From contig CABIZB010000002.1 in NCBI GenBank assembly GCA_902363145.1, forward strand, positions 248,001 through 312,000: DNA of 64,000 nucleotides, in the 5' to 3' direction. The translations under genes were made by a program, and so were the position numbers. Of this stretch, positions 26,489 through 35,233 are shown piece after piece (position 1 is the first letter of the stretch; the number at the start of each line of letters is the position of its first letter). This stretch comes from Oscillospiraceae bacterium (lineage in GTDB: Bacteria; Bacillota; Clostridia; Oscillospirales; Ruminococcaceae). The notes beneath the pieces were generated by a model. It had not been told where the DNA came from. It ran no database searches and saw only the letters and a list, made by a program, of their open reading frames with translations.

Positions 26489-26551
26489 CTTTCACTGTTT
26501 CACCAGATTTTTCAATGACGAAAGAGTATTATATTGGGGGAGCGTGATAAT

Positions 26552-27457
26552 ATGACGAACGAACAGATAAATATGATAAAAACAGCTGCCAAGGACTGCG
26601 GGTGCAGATGCGATGAAAATATACTTCTCAGCGGATTCACCACCTTCGGCATAGGCGGAAAATGTCCGCTGATGATAGAAGTAAACGGCGAGGAGAGCCT
26701 TAAAACACTGCTGCCGATGATGAATGATATCCCTTTTTACGTTATCGGCAAAGGCTCCAACCTACTCATAAGCGACAGGGATATTGACATGATATTCCTG
26801 CACATGGGCAGGGATATCAGCAGCATAAGCTTAAACGGAAACTGTCTGACCTGCGGTGCGGGAGCATCACTGTCGCTTGCAGGCACATTTGCAAAAAACA
26901 ACAGCCTTACGGGGCTGGAGTTTGCCTACGGTATCCCGGGGAACATCGGCGGAGCGGTCTATATGAACGCAGGCGCATACGGCGGCGAGATGAAGGACAT
27001 CGTGCAGTCCGTAAGGGCTGTTGATTACTTGGGCAATGCCCATGAATTTTCCGCAGAAGAGCTTGACTTCGGCTACCGTCACAGCAAATTCTGCGGCGGC
27101 GGGTATATCATCACCGAAGCCACTCTCAGGCTGGCTCACGGCGACATGGACGAGATATCCGCAAAAATGGCGGAGCTTACCGCCAAGAGAAAAGAAAAGC
27201 AGCCCCTTGAATACCGCAGTGCAGGCAGCACCTTCAAGCGCCCTCAGGGAACATTTGCAGCGCTCCTTATCGAGCAGTGCGGACTTAAAGGCTACTCCTG
27301 CGGAGCGGCACAGGTCAGCGAGAAGCACAGCGGCTTTGTGATAAACAAGGGCGGCGCAAGCTTTGACGATGTAATGAGCGTTATCAGCCATGTTAAGGAA
27401 ACAGTCTATGCAAAGACGGGGATAATGCTCGAATGTGAGCCTGAAATTATAGGATAG
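26552..27457 (+). CDS. murB: UDP-N-acetylenolpyruvoylglucosamine reductase
   Basis: 301-aa FAD enzyme that completes UDP-MurNAc synthesis for peptidoglycan. FAD contacts are YVIGKGSNLLISD near 75 and EFAYGIPGNIGGAVYMNAGAYG-type residues near 125-145 (GIPGNIGGAV visible); the catalytic proton donor segment is YRSAGSTFKRP near 225. I choose ATG 26552 because the frame upstream begins at a TTG without a ribosome site, whereas GGGGGAG lies before 26552. Type II short form. Confidence 0.95.
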   Translation: MTNEQINMIKTAAKDCGCRCDENILLSGFTTFGIGGKCPLMIEVNGEESLKTLLPMMNDIPFYVIGKGSNLLISDRDIDMIFLHMGRDISSISLNGNCLTCGAGASLSLAGTFAKNNSLTGLEFAYGIPGNIGGAVYMNAGAYGGEMKDIVQSVRAVDYLGNAHEFSAEELDFGYRHSKFCGGGYIITEATLRLAHGDMDEISAKMAELTAKRKEKQPLEYRSAGSTFKRPQGTFAALLIEQCGLKGYSCGAAQVSEKHSGFVINKGGASFDDVMSVISHVKETVYAKTGIMLECEPEIIG

Positions 27458-27466
27458 AGGATAAAA

Positions 27467-28303
27467 ATGCCCATTATTGAAATAACCGACTTTTCCATGA
27501 AAGGTCCCGACGTTTATGCAAATCTTACGGAAGCTCAGCTAAGAAACCGCCTTGAACCCGAAAAGGGAATTTTCATTGCCGAAAGCCCCAAGGTCATCGA
27601 CGTGGCTCTCAGAATGGGCTATGAGCCTGTTTCGATCCTCACCGAGCAAAGGCATATCCACGGCGATGCGGCTGACATAATAAGCCGCTGCGGCGATATC
27701 CCCGTATATACAGCCCAGCGTGAGGTGCTGTCAAAGCTGGCAGGCTTTACGCTGACAAGGGGCGTGCTGTGCGCAATGAAGCGTCCCAAGCTCCCCACCG
27801 TGGCGGAGCTGTGCAAAAGCGCACGCAGGATAGCTGTGCTGGAAAACATCATGGACGCAACCAACATCGGCGCCATATTCCGCTCGGCGGCGGCGCTGAA
27901 CATTGACGGAGTGCTTGTCACTCCCTGCTGCTGCGACCCTCTTTGCAGACGTGCAGTGAGAGTGAGCATGGGAACTATTTTGCAGGTGCCATGGACAAGG
28001 ATAGGCGAGGAGCAGTCCGACTGGCCCGAAAAGGGCATTGAAATGCTCCACAAGGCAGGTTTCAAGACTGCGGCAATGGCTCTCAGCGACCGTTCCGTAA
28101 GAATTGACGACCCTGTCCTTATGGCAGAGGAAAAGCTTGCCATAGTTCTCGGCACTGAGGGCGACGGTCTTTCCGAAAACACCATTGCGACCTGCGATTA
28201 CACGGTAAAGATACCCATGTCCCACGGTGTGGACTCCCTTAATGTAGCTGCGGCTGGCGCTGTTGCGTTCTGGCAGCTGGCGGCAAAGGACAGCGGGAAG
28301 TGA
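27467..28303 (+). CDS. SpoU-family RNA 2'-O-methyltransferase
   Basis: 278-aa SPOUT methyltransferase, acting on rRNA or tRNA. The three motifs are visible: NIMDATNIGAIFRSAAALN near 125, IVLGTEGDGLSE near 225, and IPMSHGVDSLNVAAAGAVA near 250. The N-terminal 100 residues form the substrate-binding domain. The start is 9 nt after murB. It is the last gene of the hprK operon before the accessory region. The target nucleotide cannot be named from sequence. Confidence 0.9.
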   Translation: MPIIEITDFSMKGPDVYANLTEAQLRNRLEPEKGIFIAESPKVIDVALRMGYEPVSILTEQRHIHGDAADIISRCGDIPVYTAQREVLSKLAGFTLTRGVLCAMKRPKLPTVAELCKSARRIAVLENIMDATNIGAIFRSAAALNIDGVLVTPCCCDPLCRRAVRVSMGTILQVPWTRIGEEQSDWPEKGIEMLHKAGFKTAAMALSDRSVRIDDPVLMAEEKLAIVLGTEGDGLSENTIATCDYTVKIPMSHGVDSLNVAAAGAVAFWQLAAKDSGK

Positions 28304-28407
28304 TATTTCCCGCTCAGTTACTTTAGAAGCGTCAAGTTTTACAAATCAAAGCTTAACATAAACCGAACCCAAAGATAACATATTCCAAGTTACTACAGTG
28401 AAAATAT

Positions 28408-28566
28408 ATGAGCAGAAAGTTATATATTGGTTTTAAAGGAAAGAATAATTCGTCTTGCATTCCGGTGCAATCCATTTCAAAAAATCATTACCTGCTGACT
28501 AATTTTTTTGGCGGTTTAAGAAAAGATATAGAGATGTTAGGCACTACTTACGACTGTATAATATAG
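28408..28566 (+). pseudogene. 52-aa fragment of an unidentified protein
   Basis: Reads MSRKLYIGFKGKNNSSCIPV and continues with LLTNFFGGLRKDIEML before a stop. It looks like the N-terminal part of a larger protein of a family I cannot name. There is no ribosome site before the ATG. Base composition is AT-rich like the rest of 28.3-32.4 kb. The remaining gap between 28304 and 28723 holds only this fragment and the foldback repeat at 28606. Confidence 0.35.
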
Positions 28567-28605
28567 ATAATAATTTTATTGAAAATATTAAGCTTGCATT
28601 AGGTT

Positions 28606-28660
28606 AACTTCCATTTGGCGGTGTGTAGCCGCTCCCAACTCGTTGATACAGTTAGTTTGT
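28606..28660. repeat. Foldback repeat A upstream of the PfkB gene
   Basis: AACTTCCATTTGGCGG...CTCGTTGA...GTTAGTTTGT, 55 bp. Its ends pair (TTAACT/AGTTAG) around an inner GCGG...CCGC hairpin. The same ordered motifs recur at 29534-29625. A further small hairpin, CGGCGTGTCGCCG, follows at 28684. Confidence 0.55.
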
Positions 28661-28723
28661 AAGAATAATAAATTGTAATTCAACGGCGTGTCGCCGCTAA
28701 ATCGTGACTTGTGAGGTTTTAAA

Positions 28724-29527
28724 ATGAATAAAATTAAGCTGACTGCACTCCCTTGTATATGCGCAGATGTTTTTTATGGTACTGAAATAATCAGACCGGG
28801 AGGAGAGGCATTGAATTTTGCTGTTCACGCCTCGCACTTTAAGGATATATGTGTTACGCTTCTTGGTGTTGTCGGAAAAGATAAATATGCAGAAGCGATA
28901 ATGGATTCAATAGCAAAATTCGATATTGATAAAAACCATATACGCATTGATGAAAGGTATCATACTGCAAATAATATGACTTACCTTACTGAATCAGGCG
29001 ATAGGTATTATAAAGATGATTCATGGGACGGAAAAATTCTCGATAACATCGTACTGAATGATAATGAGATCAAAATCTTGTCAGGATCCGATGTAGTCTT
29101 TGTTCATTTCTGGGCCTCGTGTTTTTCGCAGGTAGTTGAACTGAAAAAAACACTTGGCTTTAAGCTTGCAGTAGATTTTGATGTTTATAGAGATTTTGCA
29201 GTTATGGAACGATATGCTCCGTATGTTGATTTCTTTATGATAAGCGGCTCGGAAGAGCTCCTGCCGAAGTTCAAAGAATTATCTAATAAATACCGCTGCC
29301 TGTTCAACGTATCACTTGCAGAACGAGGAAGCGTTACGTACTTTAATGGACAGGAATTCAGAGTACAGGCTGTGAAAGTTGAAAACATAATTGACACGAC
29401 CGGATGCGGCGACAGCTATCACGCCGGATTTGTCTGCTCATATATGCTTGAAAATGATATTGAAAAGGCTATGAATGTCGGCTCCGAAATTGCAGCAGAA
29501 ACCTTAAAACATTATGGAGGATTCTGA
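28724..29527 (+). CDS. PfkB-family sugar kinase
   Basis: 267-aa ribokinase-like kinase. The conserved PfkB signature IDTTGCGDSYHAGF (anion hole and catalytic Asp) is at about residue 222; GGEALNFAVHAS near the N-terminus is the substrate-binding segment. Similarity in style is to fructoselysine-6-kinase (FrlD), but no deglycase or transporter lies beside it, so the substrate is open. A ribosome site is weak (GTGAGG). It stands alone between two foldback repeats, and its AT-rich codon use differs from the conserved genes around it, consistent with transfer. Confidence 0.8.
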   Translation: MNKIKLTALPCICADVFYGTEIIRPGGEALNFAVHASHFKDICVTLLGVVGKDKYAEAIMDSIAKFDIDKNHIRIDERYHTANNMTYLTESGDRYYKDDSWDGKILDNIVLNDNEIKILSGSDVVFVHFWASCFSQVVELKKTLGFKLAVDFDVYRDFAVMERYAPYVDFFMISGSEELLPKFKELSNKYRCLFNVSLAERGSVTYFNGQEFRVQAVKVENIIDTTGCGDSYHAGFVCSYMLENDIEKAMNVGSEIAAETLKHYGGF

Positions 29528-29528
29528 A

Positions 29529-29628
29529 TACACAACTTTCATTTTTGCGGTGTGCCGCTGCTGCCGCCTCGTTGAGATATTTTTGAGCAAAATTTTTTAT
29601 TTGCATTTTGGTGACGTTAGTTTGTGTG
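29529..29628. repeat. Foldback repeat B downstream of the PfkB gene
   Basis: Same motif order as repeat A: AACTTTCATTT, GCGGTGTGCCGC hairpin, CTCGTTGAGA, then a second AT-rich hairpin, then GTTAGTTTGT. The outer ends pair (ACACAACT with AGTTTGTGT), so the unit could fold as one structure of about 97 nt. Confidence 0.55.
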
Positions 29629-29657
29629 CATTATATAAATTTGATAGAGGACAACAG

Positions 29658-30137
29658 ATGAAAAATTATACTGAAATCTTTTCCCAAGCACTAAAAATGA
29701 AAGAGGGCTATGACGTTAAAAAGCTCAAAAAAATAATTGACTCACAAAATGAATTTCATTGCGGAGATTATGATGAGTGGGCAGATAATTATTGGTATAT
29801 GCTTACTCCACAACAAATGAAAAGTTACGATGAATACTATGGGTATTTGTCATTAGAATACCCTATTGCTCTGCTTTCGGAAAATTGTCCCGATAAACTA
29901 AAATCTCTTCTTTCCGAAAACGGCATATTGCATTCATTATGGGAAGAACCGTTATCATGCGATGAAAATATACTAAAACAATATGTCCACGACAAAATAG
30001 TATTCGACGAACACTTTGTTGACAGCTGCGACTACAGCTTTGATGATGAAAGATTTTTTTGGTTGATGCAAAAATATGAGACCGGATTTCAGAATTATAT
30101 TGATGCCGGGTGCTTTATGTTTAGTGAGATCAGGTGA
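29658..30137 (+). CDS. Hypothetical protein, 159 aa
   Basis: I do not recognise the family. The protein is soluble, acidic and aromatic-rich (WADNYWYMLTPQQMKSYDEY, CDYSFDDERFFWLMQKYETG), with no signal peptide or membrane segment. ATG 29658 is chosen because AGAGG lies upstream; the frame is open further upstream into the foldback repeat without a ribosome site. It belongs to the AT-rich accessory run of small single genes. Confidence 0.65.
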   Translation: MKNYTEIFSQALKMKEGYDVKKLKKIIDSQNEFHCGDYDEWADNYWYMLTPQQMKSYDEYYGYLSLEYPIALLSENCPDKLKSLLSENGILHSLWEEPLSCDENILKQYVHDKIVFDEHFVDSCDYSFDDERFFWLMQKYETGFQNYIDAGCFMFSEIR

Positions 30138-30206
30138 TGATTTATTCAAAAAGCACCTCAGAGAAGCGGAAGCAGGCACAGCCTGCGAATATGTAGGAGC
30201 GAAAAA

Positions 30207-30665
30207 GTGAGAATAGAAAAATTAGGCGTAAATAACCTGAATATTCTGACGGAGCTATTTGATTACAACGATGTTGAGGATATGATATCCGAATGCACGC
30301 AGAATATCCAAAATGGTATTATTGATATTTTTGTTCTGTATGATAACAGTGAGCTGATAGGCGAGCTTCATGTAATGTATGAAAGTGACGATGAAAATTA
30401 TGCCGCACTGGGCAGGCGGGCATATCTGTTTGCTTTCAGGATACGTGAAGATCATCAAAACAAAGGATATGGAACGCATTTTTTGAAAGCTGTGATGTCT
30501 TTATTAAAAGAAAACGGCTATTATGAATTTACTGTCGGAGTGGAAGACGAAAATTTCAGGGCAAAGCATATATATCAGTCCTTGGGATTTAATGAAATTT
30601 TACTAAGGAAACAGGAAGAGTATCAGGGCGATACATATGAGTATGATTTGTACTTAAAGAGATGA
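30207..30665 (+). CDS. GNAT-family N-acetyltransferase
   Basis: 152-aa acetyl-CoA-dependent acetyltransferase. The acetyl-CoA-binding motif A is FAFRIREDHQNKGYGTHFLK (R/Q-x-x-G-x-G/A variant QNKGYG) near residue 75, followed by motif B IYQSLGFNEI near 125. The start is GTG 30207 with AGGAG 8 nt before. The substrate is unknown; such genes are common cargo in accessory regions. The 69-nt gap before it holds a small hairpin CAGGCACAGCCTG. Confidence 0.85.
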   Translation: MRIEKLGVNNLNILTELFDYNDVEDMISECTQNIQNGIIDIFVLYDNSELIGELHVMYESDDENYAALGRRAYLFAFRIREDHQNKGYGTHFLKAVMSLLKENGYYEFTVGVEDENFRAKHIYQSLGFNEILLRKQEEYQGDTYEYDLYLKR

Positions 30666-30740
30666 CCCGCAGAAGCTTTACAATCACGCTGTCGGTCAGT
30701 ATCCGAAAGCGATATCGGTATGTAATGCAGGAGATAAGCT

Positions 30741-31188
30741 ATGTTTGCGAAAAAAGATAATTCAAGATATAAGTCAGGATATGTTGATAAAAGTCCTGAT
30801 GAATTGCCCGGCGTAAAGAAAAAAATCATTTATTCTCCCATTTGCAGGTGGAGAAATATGGTTTGAACATTTGGACGGGATATATCAATATACCGAGCTT
30901 GCCATTGAAAAGCTGCGCAGGGATTCTGCGATATTCCGTCGCCCGTCCTCCACGGGGTATATCACATTTGTCCTCGACGAAACGATCATCACGGAAGAAC
31001 TGATTTCAGAGATAGCAGCTGCGCTTCTCAAGCCGGGCAAACATTTTATGCGTGCAGCCTTTGTGGGGGCAGACGTACTTTCCTGTAAAAGGCTAAAAAA
31101 ATTATTATATGGGCACGGTTTTGCAATCAGATTTTTTGACGGCATTGAACCGGCAAAAGAGTGGCTCATGAATGAGCAAAGTGTTTGA
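30741..31188 (+). pseudogene. Frameshifted gene, STAS/SpoIIAA-like small protein
   Basis: Two frames read as one gene broken by a one-base shift. The first (30741-30866, good AGGAG site) starts MFAKKDNSRYKSGYVDKSPD and reaches a run of seven A at 30819-30825. Removing one A joins it to the second frame as KKKSFILPFAGGEIWFEHLDG, which then continues to 31188 (ITFVLDETIITEELISEIAA, IRFFDGIEPAKEWLM). Without the join the second frame has only a TTG at 30871 and no ribosome site. The C-terminal part vaguely resembles SpoIIAA/STAS-like proteins of about 120 aa. Cause may be mutation, phase variation in the A-run, or sequencing error. Confidence 0.6.
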
Positions 31189-31215
31189 AAAGAAAATTAT
31201 AACGGAGATAAACAT

Positions 31216-31704
31216 ATGGAACACGACTGCGGATTTAAAAAGGGCAACAACTGGTTCAGGTATCGCACAGGTGGTATTCTGATACATGATAATAAAATGC
31301 TTTTCGTAAAAAGCAATTTCGGCGATTATTATTACATGATCGGCGGCGGAGTACATCTGGGAGAGACTTCCGAAAAATGTATTGAGAGGGAAGTGTTTGA
31401 GGAATCGGGTCTCTGCGTGCGTGCAGACCATCTTGCAGTTGTGTGCGAAAACTTTTTCAAAGGTGACGGCGGAACCACCGACGGGCTTCATTGTCACGAA
31501 ATAGAGTTTTATTACCGCATGAAAATCCTTGACGATGACCCGAGCATTTGCAGGAAAATTACAGATGACGGTGAAAATCTGGTATGGCTGCCTCTGGATA
31601 AGATCAGTGAAAGCAATATCAGACCCTTATTCATAAAGCACACCATTGACAGGATAATCGGCGGGGATCAGATAATTCATGTTATTCAAAACGATGATAA
31701 GTGA
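31216..31704 (+). CDS. NUDIX hydrolase
   Basis: 162-aa hydrolase of nucleoside-diphosphate-linked compounds. The Nudix box is complete: GGGVHLGETSEKCIEREVFEESGL near residue 48, with the metal-binding REVFEES. N-terminal strand WFRYRTGGILIHDNKMLFVK. GGAG precedes the start. Substrate unknown. It lies 27 nt after the frameshifted gene, in the accessory run. Confidence 0.88.
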   Translation: MEHDCGFKKGNNWFRYRTGGILIHDNKMLFVKSNFGDYYYMIGGGVHLGETSEKCIEREVFEESGLCVRADHLAVVCENFFKGDGGTTDGLHCHEIEFYYRMKILDDDPSICRKITDDGENLVWLPLDKISESNIRPLFIKHTIDRIIGGDQIIHVIQNDDK

Positions 31705-31765
31705 GCCTGGCAATGGGGTAAGCTGACAACATCAGACTAAAAACCATCATCAAAGGAGAATATCA

Positions 31766-31987
31766 ATGGACATCACAATTATCCGCATCGCAGGAGAAAT
31801 TTTAGTCACCGCAAGCATATTGGGCATCATATATTCCGTGATACGCTATCTGGGCGTTTTCATCGGGGACAGAAAAAATATCGGCAGGAGGAAAAGATAT
31901 GCTCATATCTGCCTGATATGCACAGCTATGCTGGCGGCATTGTTTGTTATCAGCATTTTGCTTAGCCTGAAAAGTAATAATATGTAA
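31766..31987 (+). CDS. Small membrane protein, 73 aa
   Basis: Two predicted membrane helices: ILVTASILGIIYSVIRYLGV at about residues 11-32 and HICLICTAMLAALFVISILL at 46-66, with a basic loop GDRKNIGRRKRYA between them that should face the cytoplasm. AAAGGAGAA precedes the start. The family is not recognised and no partner is evident. Confidence 0.7.
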   Translation: MDITIIRIAGEILVTASILGIIYSVIRYLGVFIGDRKNIGRRKRYAHICLICTAMLAALFVISILLSLKSNNM

Positions 31988-32071
31988 GCAATATAGGAAA
32001 ATTTTTACGCAGAGCTGTCTGATCCGTCCGAAAATGGCGGCGTGCGGAATATGTCTATGCGGTGATAATAA

Positions 32072-32171
32072 TACTAATCACCAATAAAACTATAGACAAA
32101 AAATCATCGCATAATCCATATATGCAAGATTATGCTCGATTTTTTGTATAGTTTTTAATTGGTGCTTAGTA
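32072..32171 (+). mobile_element. 100-bp foldback MITE-like element, copy 2
   Basis: TACTAATCACC at the left end and GGTGCTTAGTA at the right; 44-bp imperfect inverted arms around CATATATGCAA. It differs from copy 3 (58978) at three positions. It sits in the 454-bp gap 31988-32441, which otherwise holds a terminator hairpin at 32213 and two direct repeats at 32268. No gene is interrupted here. Confidence 0.87.
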
Positions 32172-32212
32172 TAAAATAAACGGCCGGGATATATTTTTCC
32201 TGTTTAATCCCG

Positions 32213-32251
32213 AAAAATAAGAGCAGGCAATAGGTCTGCTCTTATTTTTTT
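32213..32251 (+). terminator. Terminator-like hairpin before eno
   Basis: AAAAATAAGAGCAG pairs with CTGCTCTTATTTTTTT around a 9-nt loop; a seven-T run follows. It would end transcription coming from the accessory genes before eno. Confidence 0.85.
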
Positions 32252-32267
32252 GTACGATACATTTCAA

Positions 32268-32394
32268 CGAATCGGCTCAGGCACAGCCTATTTTATCTGT
32301 CGGGACAAACAAAATATCAGGTACCGAGCCTCAAATATGATTATTTACACAAAACATCTAAGCGAATAGGCTCAGGTTCAACCTGAATAAAATT
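32268..32394 (+). repeat. Two direct repeats with CAGG...CCTG hairpins
   Basis: CGAATCGGCTCAGGCACAGC at 32268 and CGAATAGGCTCAGGTTCAAC at 32363, each continuing with CCT and an AT-rich end. They lie in the leader of eno. A similar CAGGCACAGCCTGCGAAT is found at 30171. Role unknown. Confidence 0.55.
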
Positions 32395-32441
32395 TCTTTT
32401 AAGCAGAATACTAATACAAAATCTGCGAAAGGAAGATCTGT

Positions 32442-33689
32442 ATGAGTTTATTTGAAAGAGCAATAGTTATGGCAAAGGGCAGGGAGATACTTGATTCAAG
32501 AGGAAATCCCACTGTTGAGGCGGAAGTCCTGTTGTCGGACGGAACCGTTGGCATCGGCCGTGCTCCCAGCGGAGCCAGCACGGGCAAGTTTGAGGCGCTG
32601 GAGCTTCGTGACGGCGGAAAGCGGTACGGCGGCAAGGGCGTTCAGACTGCTGTGAAGAACATCGACACAATCATAAGCGGCGGTATCTCGGGCATGGACG
32701 CTGCACGCACAAATGATATCGACAGCCGTCTTATCGAGCTGGACGGCACCGAGGACAAGGCAAATCTCGGCGCAAACGCAATTCTTGCCGTGAGCCTTGC
32801 CTGTGCCGATGCAGGAGCAAAAAGCCTGAATATCCCCCTATACCGCTTTCTTGGCGGCGCAAACGCACATGAAATGCCTGTGCCTATGATGAACATTCTG
32901 AACGGCGGCGCTCATGCGGGCAACAATCTTGATATCCAGGAGTTTATGATTTTTCCCAAGGGTGCGCAAAGCTTTCCCGAGGGCATAAGAATGTGCTCCG
33001 AGGTGTTCCACACGCTGGCAGCCATACTGAAAGAAAAGGGACTTAACACCGCTGTGGGCGATGAGGGCGGCTTTGCCCCCGAGCTTACCTCCGAGGGTCA
33101 GGCGCTTGACCTTATCATGGAAGCCATTGAACGTGCAGGCTACAGCGCAGGGCAGGATTTTCTTATCTCCCTTGACGCTGCCGCCAGCGAATGGAAGGGG
33201 CAAAACGGCGGATACTATATGCCAAAGAAAAAGCTCTCCCGAACTGCGGAAGAGCTTATAAACGACTGGGAACAGGTATGCGCCAAGTACCCCATTTTCT
33301 CCATCGAAGACCCTCTTGACGAGGAGGACTGGCAGGGCTGGCAGGATATAACACGCAGACTGGGCGGAAAGGTGCGTCTGGTGGGCGACGACCTTTTTGT
33401 CACCAACACAAAGCGGCTTATCAAGGGCATTGAGAACGGCTGCGGAAACGCAATCCTCATCAAGCTCAACCAGATAGGCACTCTCAGCGAGACAATGGAA
33501 GCAGTGCGGATCGCCCGCAGAAACGGCTTTGACGCTATAATCTCCCACAGAAGCGGTGAGACCGAGGACACATTCATCGCCGACCTGTCCGTTGCCCTTA
33601 ACACGGGACTTATAAAAACAGGTGCGCCCTCCCGTGGAGAACGCACCGCAAAATACAATCGTCTGCTGAGGATTTACGAAGAGCTGTAA
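32442..33689 (+). CDS. eno: Enolase
   Basis: Glycolytic 2-phosphoglycerate dehydratase of 415 aa. Motifs: [35 protein letters not shown] region ([16 protein letters not shown] visible), metal ligands in [11 protein letters not shown], catalytic Lys in [12 protein letters not shown], and [24 protein letters not shown] precedes ATG 32442. The C-terminus is slightly shorter than in E. coli, with nothing essential missing. The 3' end overlaps the convergent DUF1294 gene by 16 nt. Confidence 0.98.
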   Translation: MSLFERAIVMAKGREILDSRGNPTVEAEVLLSDGTVGIGRAPSGASTGKFEALELRDGGKRYGGKGVQTAVKNIDTIISGGISGMDAARTNDIDSRLIELDGTEDKANLGANAILAVSLACADAGAKSLNIPLYRFLGGANAHEMPVPMMNILNGGAHAGNNLDIQEFMIFPKGAQSFPEGIRMCSEVFHTLAAILKEKGLNTAVGDEGGFAPELTSEGQALDLIMEAIERAGYSAGQDFLISLDAAASEWKGQNGGYYMPKKKLSRTAEELINDWEQVCAKYPIFSIEDPLDEEDWQGWQDITRRLGGKVRLVGDDLFVTNTKRLIKGIENGCGNAILIKLNQIGTLSETMEAVRIARRNGFDAIISHRSGETEDTFIADLSVALNTGLIKTGAPSRGERTAKYNRLLRIYEEL

Positions 33690-33964
33690 AGCTTCATCAG
33701 CACAAATATTATCAGCACGCACTGGGCAGCCATTATCAGCGGAATGCCTATCATGAACCGCTTGTGCAGGGTCTTGTGGCGTATCTTCCGCATGGTGATG
33801 TACATTCCAAGGGAGCCGCCCAGTGCCGCTGTGATAAAAAGCTTCTTCTCGGGGACACGCCTTGCCCCCGACTTTGCAAGCTTTTTGTCGCTTACCGTGA
33901 TAACCACGGCGTAAAAATTTATTACCAGCAGATATATCAGGAAAAGTATCAGATAATTTTCCAT
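33674..33964 (-). CDS. DUF1294 family membrane protein
   Basis: 96-aa protein with three membrane segments: [20 protein letters not shown], an internal [15 protein letters not shown], and [20 protein letters not shown]. The middle part [20 protein letters not shown] and [13 protein letters not shown] is the DUF1294 signature. Function of the family is unknown; in other bacteria it can be fused to a cold-shock domain, absent here. Convergent overlap with eno of 16 nt. Confidence 0.85.
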   Translation of the reverse strand: MENYLILFLIYLLVINFYAVVITVSDKKLAKSGARRVPEKKLFITAALGGSLGMYITMRKIRHKTLHKRFMIGIPLIMAAQCVLIIFVLMKLYSSS

Positions 33965-33973
33965 TTACTTACG

Positions 33974-35218
33974 TCAGATGACTTCAGTGCCGCCAACGGG
34001 ACGGATATACAGCTTGTAGCAGCTGCCCTTGCCGAATACCTTTTCCATCTTCTCGGCATATTCCTCGGTCATGTCGGAGGGAACGAATGCCTGAATGGTT
34101 CCCGCAAAGCCGCCGCCGTGAACTCTCACTGCTCCCCTGCCTGCAAGGATATTTTCGGACATATAAAGACCGATGACCAGACCCTGCTCAGCAGGAGCCT
34201 TGGTGGCAAAAATGTTCTGGAGATACTTGAAGGAGCTGTTTCCGCTTTCGGTAACAAGCTTTAAGAAGCCGTTGATATCGCCGCCTCTGAGTGCAGCAGC
34301 TTCCTTGCCAACTCTCTCGTTGTCGTCAAAGAAGTGAAAAGCTCTTGCAACGGCTCTGTCGCCGCATGCCTTTCTTACTTCTGCAATATTTTCGATGAGC
34401 TGCTCCTTGGTGATGTCTCTCAGCTCGCTCTTGCCGAAGAACTTAGCCACTAACTTCATCTCAACGGGAATAGCCGCATATTCGGGTGTAAGGTCAGCGT
34501 GATTGCCCTTGGTATCAACGATGCAAAGGTTATAGCCCGATGCCGCAAAGTCATAGGAAATAGCATCGATAACAGGGTTTTCGGTGTCTTTGAAATCAAT
34601 GGTGATAAATCCGCCGACGGAGGAAGCCATCTGGTCCATAAGTCCGGAGGGCTTGCCGAAATAAACGTTCTCGGCATGCTGAGCTATCTGGGCGATCTTG
34701 ACTGCGCTTACCTTGCCTTCATTGTAAAGGTAGGAGAAAATAGTTCCGATAAGCACCTCAAATGCCGCAGAGGAGGAAAGTCCGCTGCCCTTGAGCACGT
34801 TTGAAGTGGTATATGCCTTAAATCCGCCGACCTTGAAGCCTGCGTTCTTAAAGCCTGCCGCAACACCTCTTATAAGTGAAGCGGAGGAGTTCTTCTCGCT
34901 GTCCTTTACCTCGGTATCGGAGATATCCACCACGTCCTCGGGGAAGCCCTCGGACTTGACGGAAACAACGCTGCCCTCGGTCATGGAAACTACGGCGATA
35001 ACGTCCAGACCAACAGCCGCAGCCATTACGCAGCCTCTGTTATGGTCGGTGTGGTTTCCGCCTACTTCCGTTCTGCCGGGAGCAGAGAAAATTCTTATAT
35101 TGTCAGCCTTGCCGTAGATATCCTCAAAGGCTTTTTCGGCAGCGGCATAGCGCTCCTTCTGCATTGAAACGGCAGCAGCGCCGTAAAGCTTTTCAAGAGT
35201 TTTTTCACTGATATTCAT
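33974..35218 (-). CDS. Galactokinase-like GHMP kinase
   Basis: 414-aa GHMP-superfamily kinase. The sugar-binding motif reads SAPGRTEVGGNHTDHNRG, where classical galactokinases have G-E-H-T-D-Y-N; the ATP-binding motif LKGSGLSSSAAFEV near residue 145 and motif 3 GAVRVHGGGFAGTIQAF near 370 are intact. The E-to-N and Y-to-H changes are shared by many clostridial proteins annotated as galactokinase, so the substrate could be galactose or another sugar. No galT or galE lies beside it. GGAGG precedes the start. Neighbours are a DUF1294 membrane protein and a DUF4364 protein. Confidence 0.8.
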   Translation of the reverse strand: MNISEKTLEKLYGAAAVSMQKERYAAAEKAFEDIYGKADNIRIFSAPGRTEVGGNHTDHNRGCVMAAAVGLDVIAVVSMTEGSVVSVKSEGFPEDVVDISDTEVKDSEKNSSASLIRGVAAGFKNAGFKVGGFKAYTTSNVLKGSGLSSSAAFEVLIGTIFSYLYNEGKVSAVKIAQIAQHAENVYFGKPSGLMDQMASSVGGFITIDFKDTENPVIDAISYDFAASGYNLCIVDTKGNHADLTPEYAAIPVEMKLVAKFFGKSELRDITKEQLIENIAEVRKACGDRAVARAFHFFDDNERVGKEAAALRGGDINGFLKLVTESGNSSFKYLQNIFATKAPAEQGLVIGLYMSENILAGRGAVRVHGGGFAGTIQAFVPSDMTEEYAEKMEKVFGKGSCYKLYIRPVGGTEVI

Positions 35219-35233
35219 ATTATGCCTCCATTA

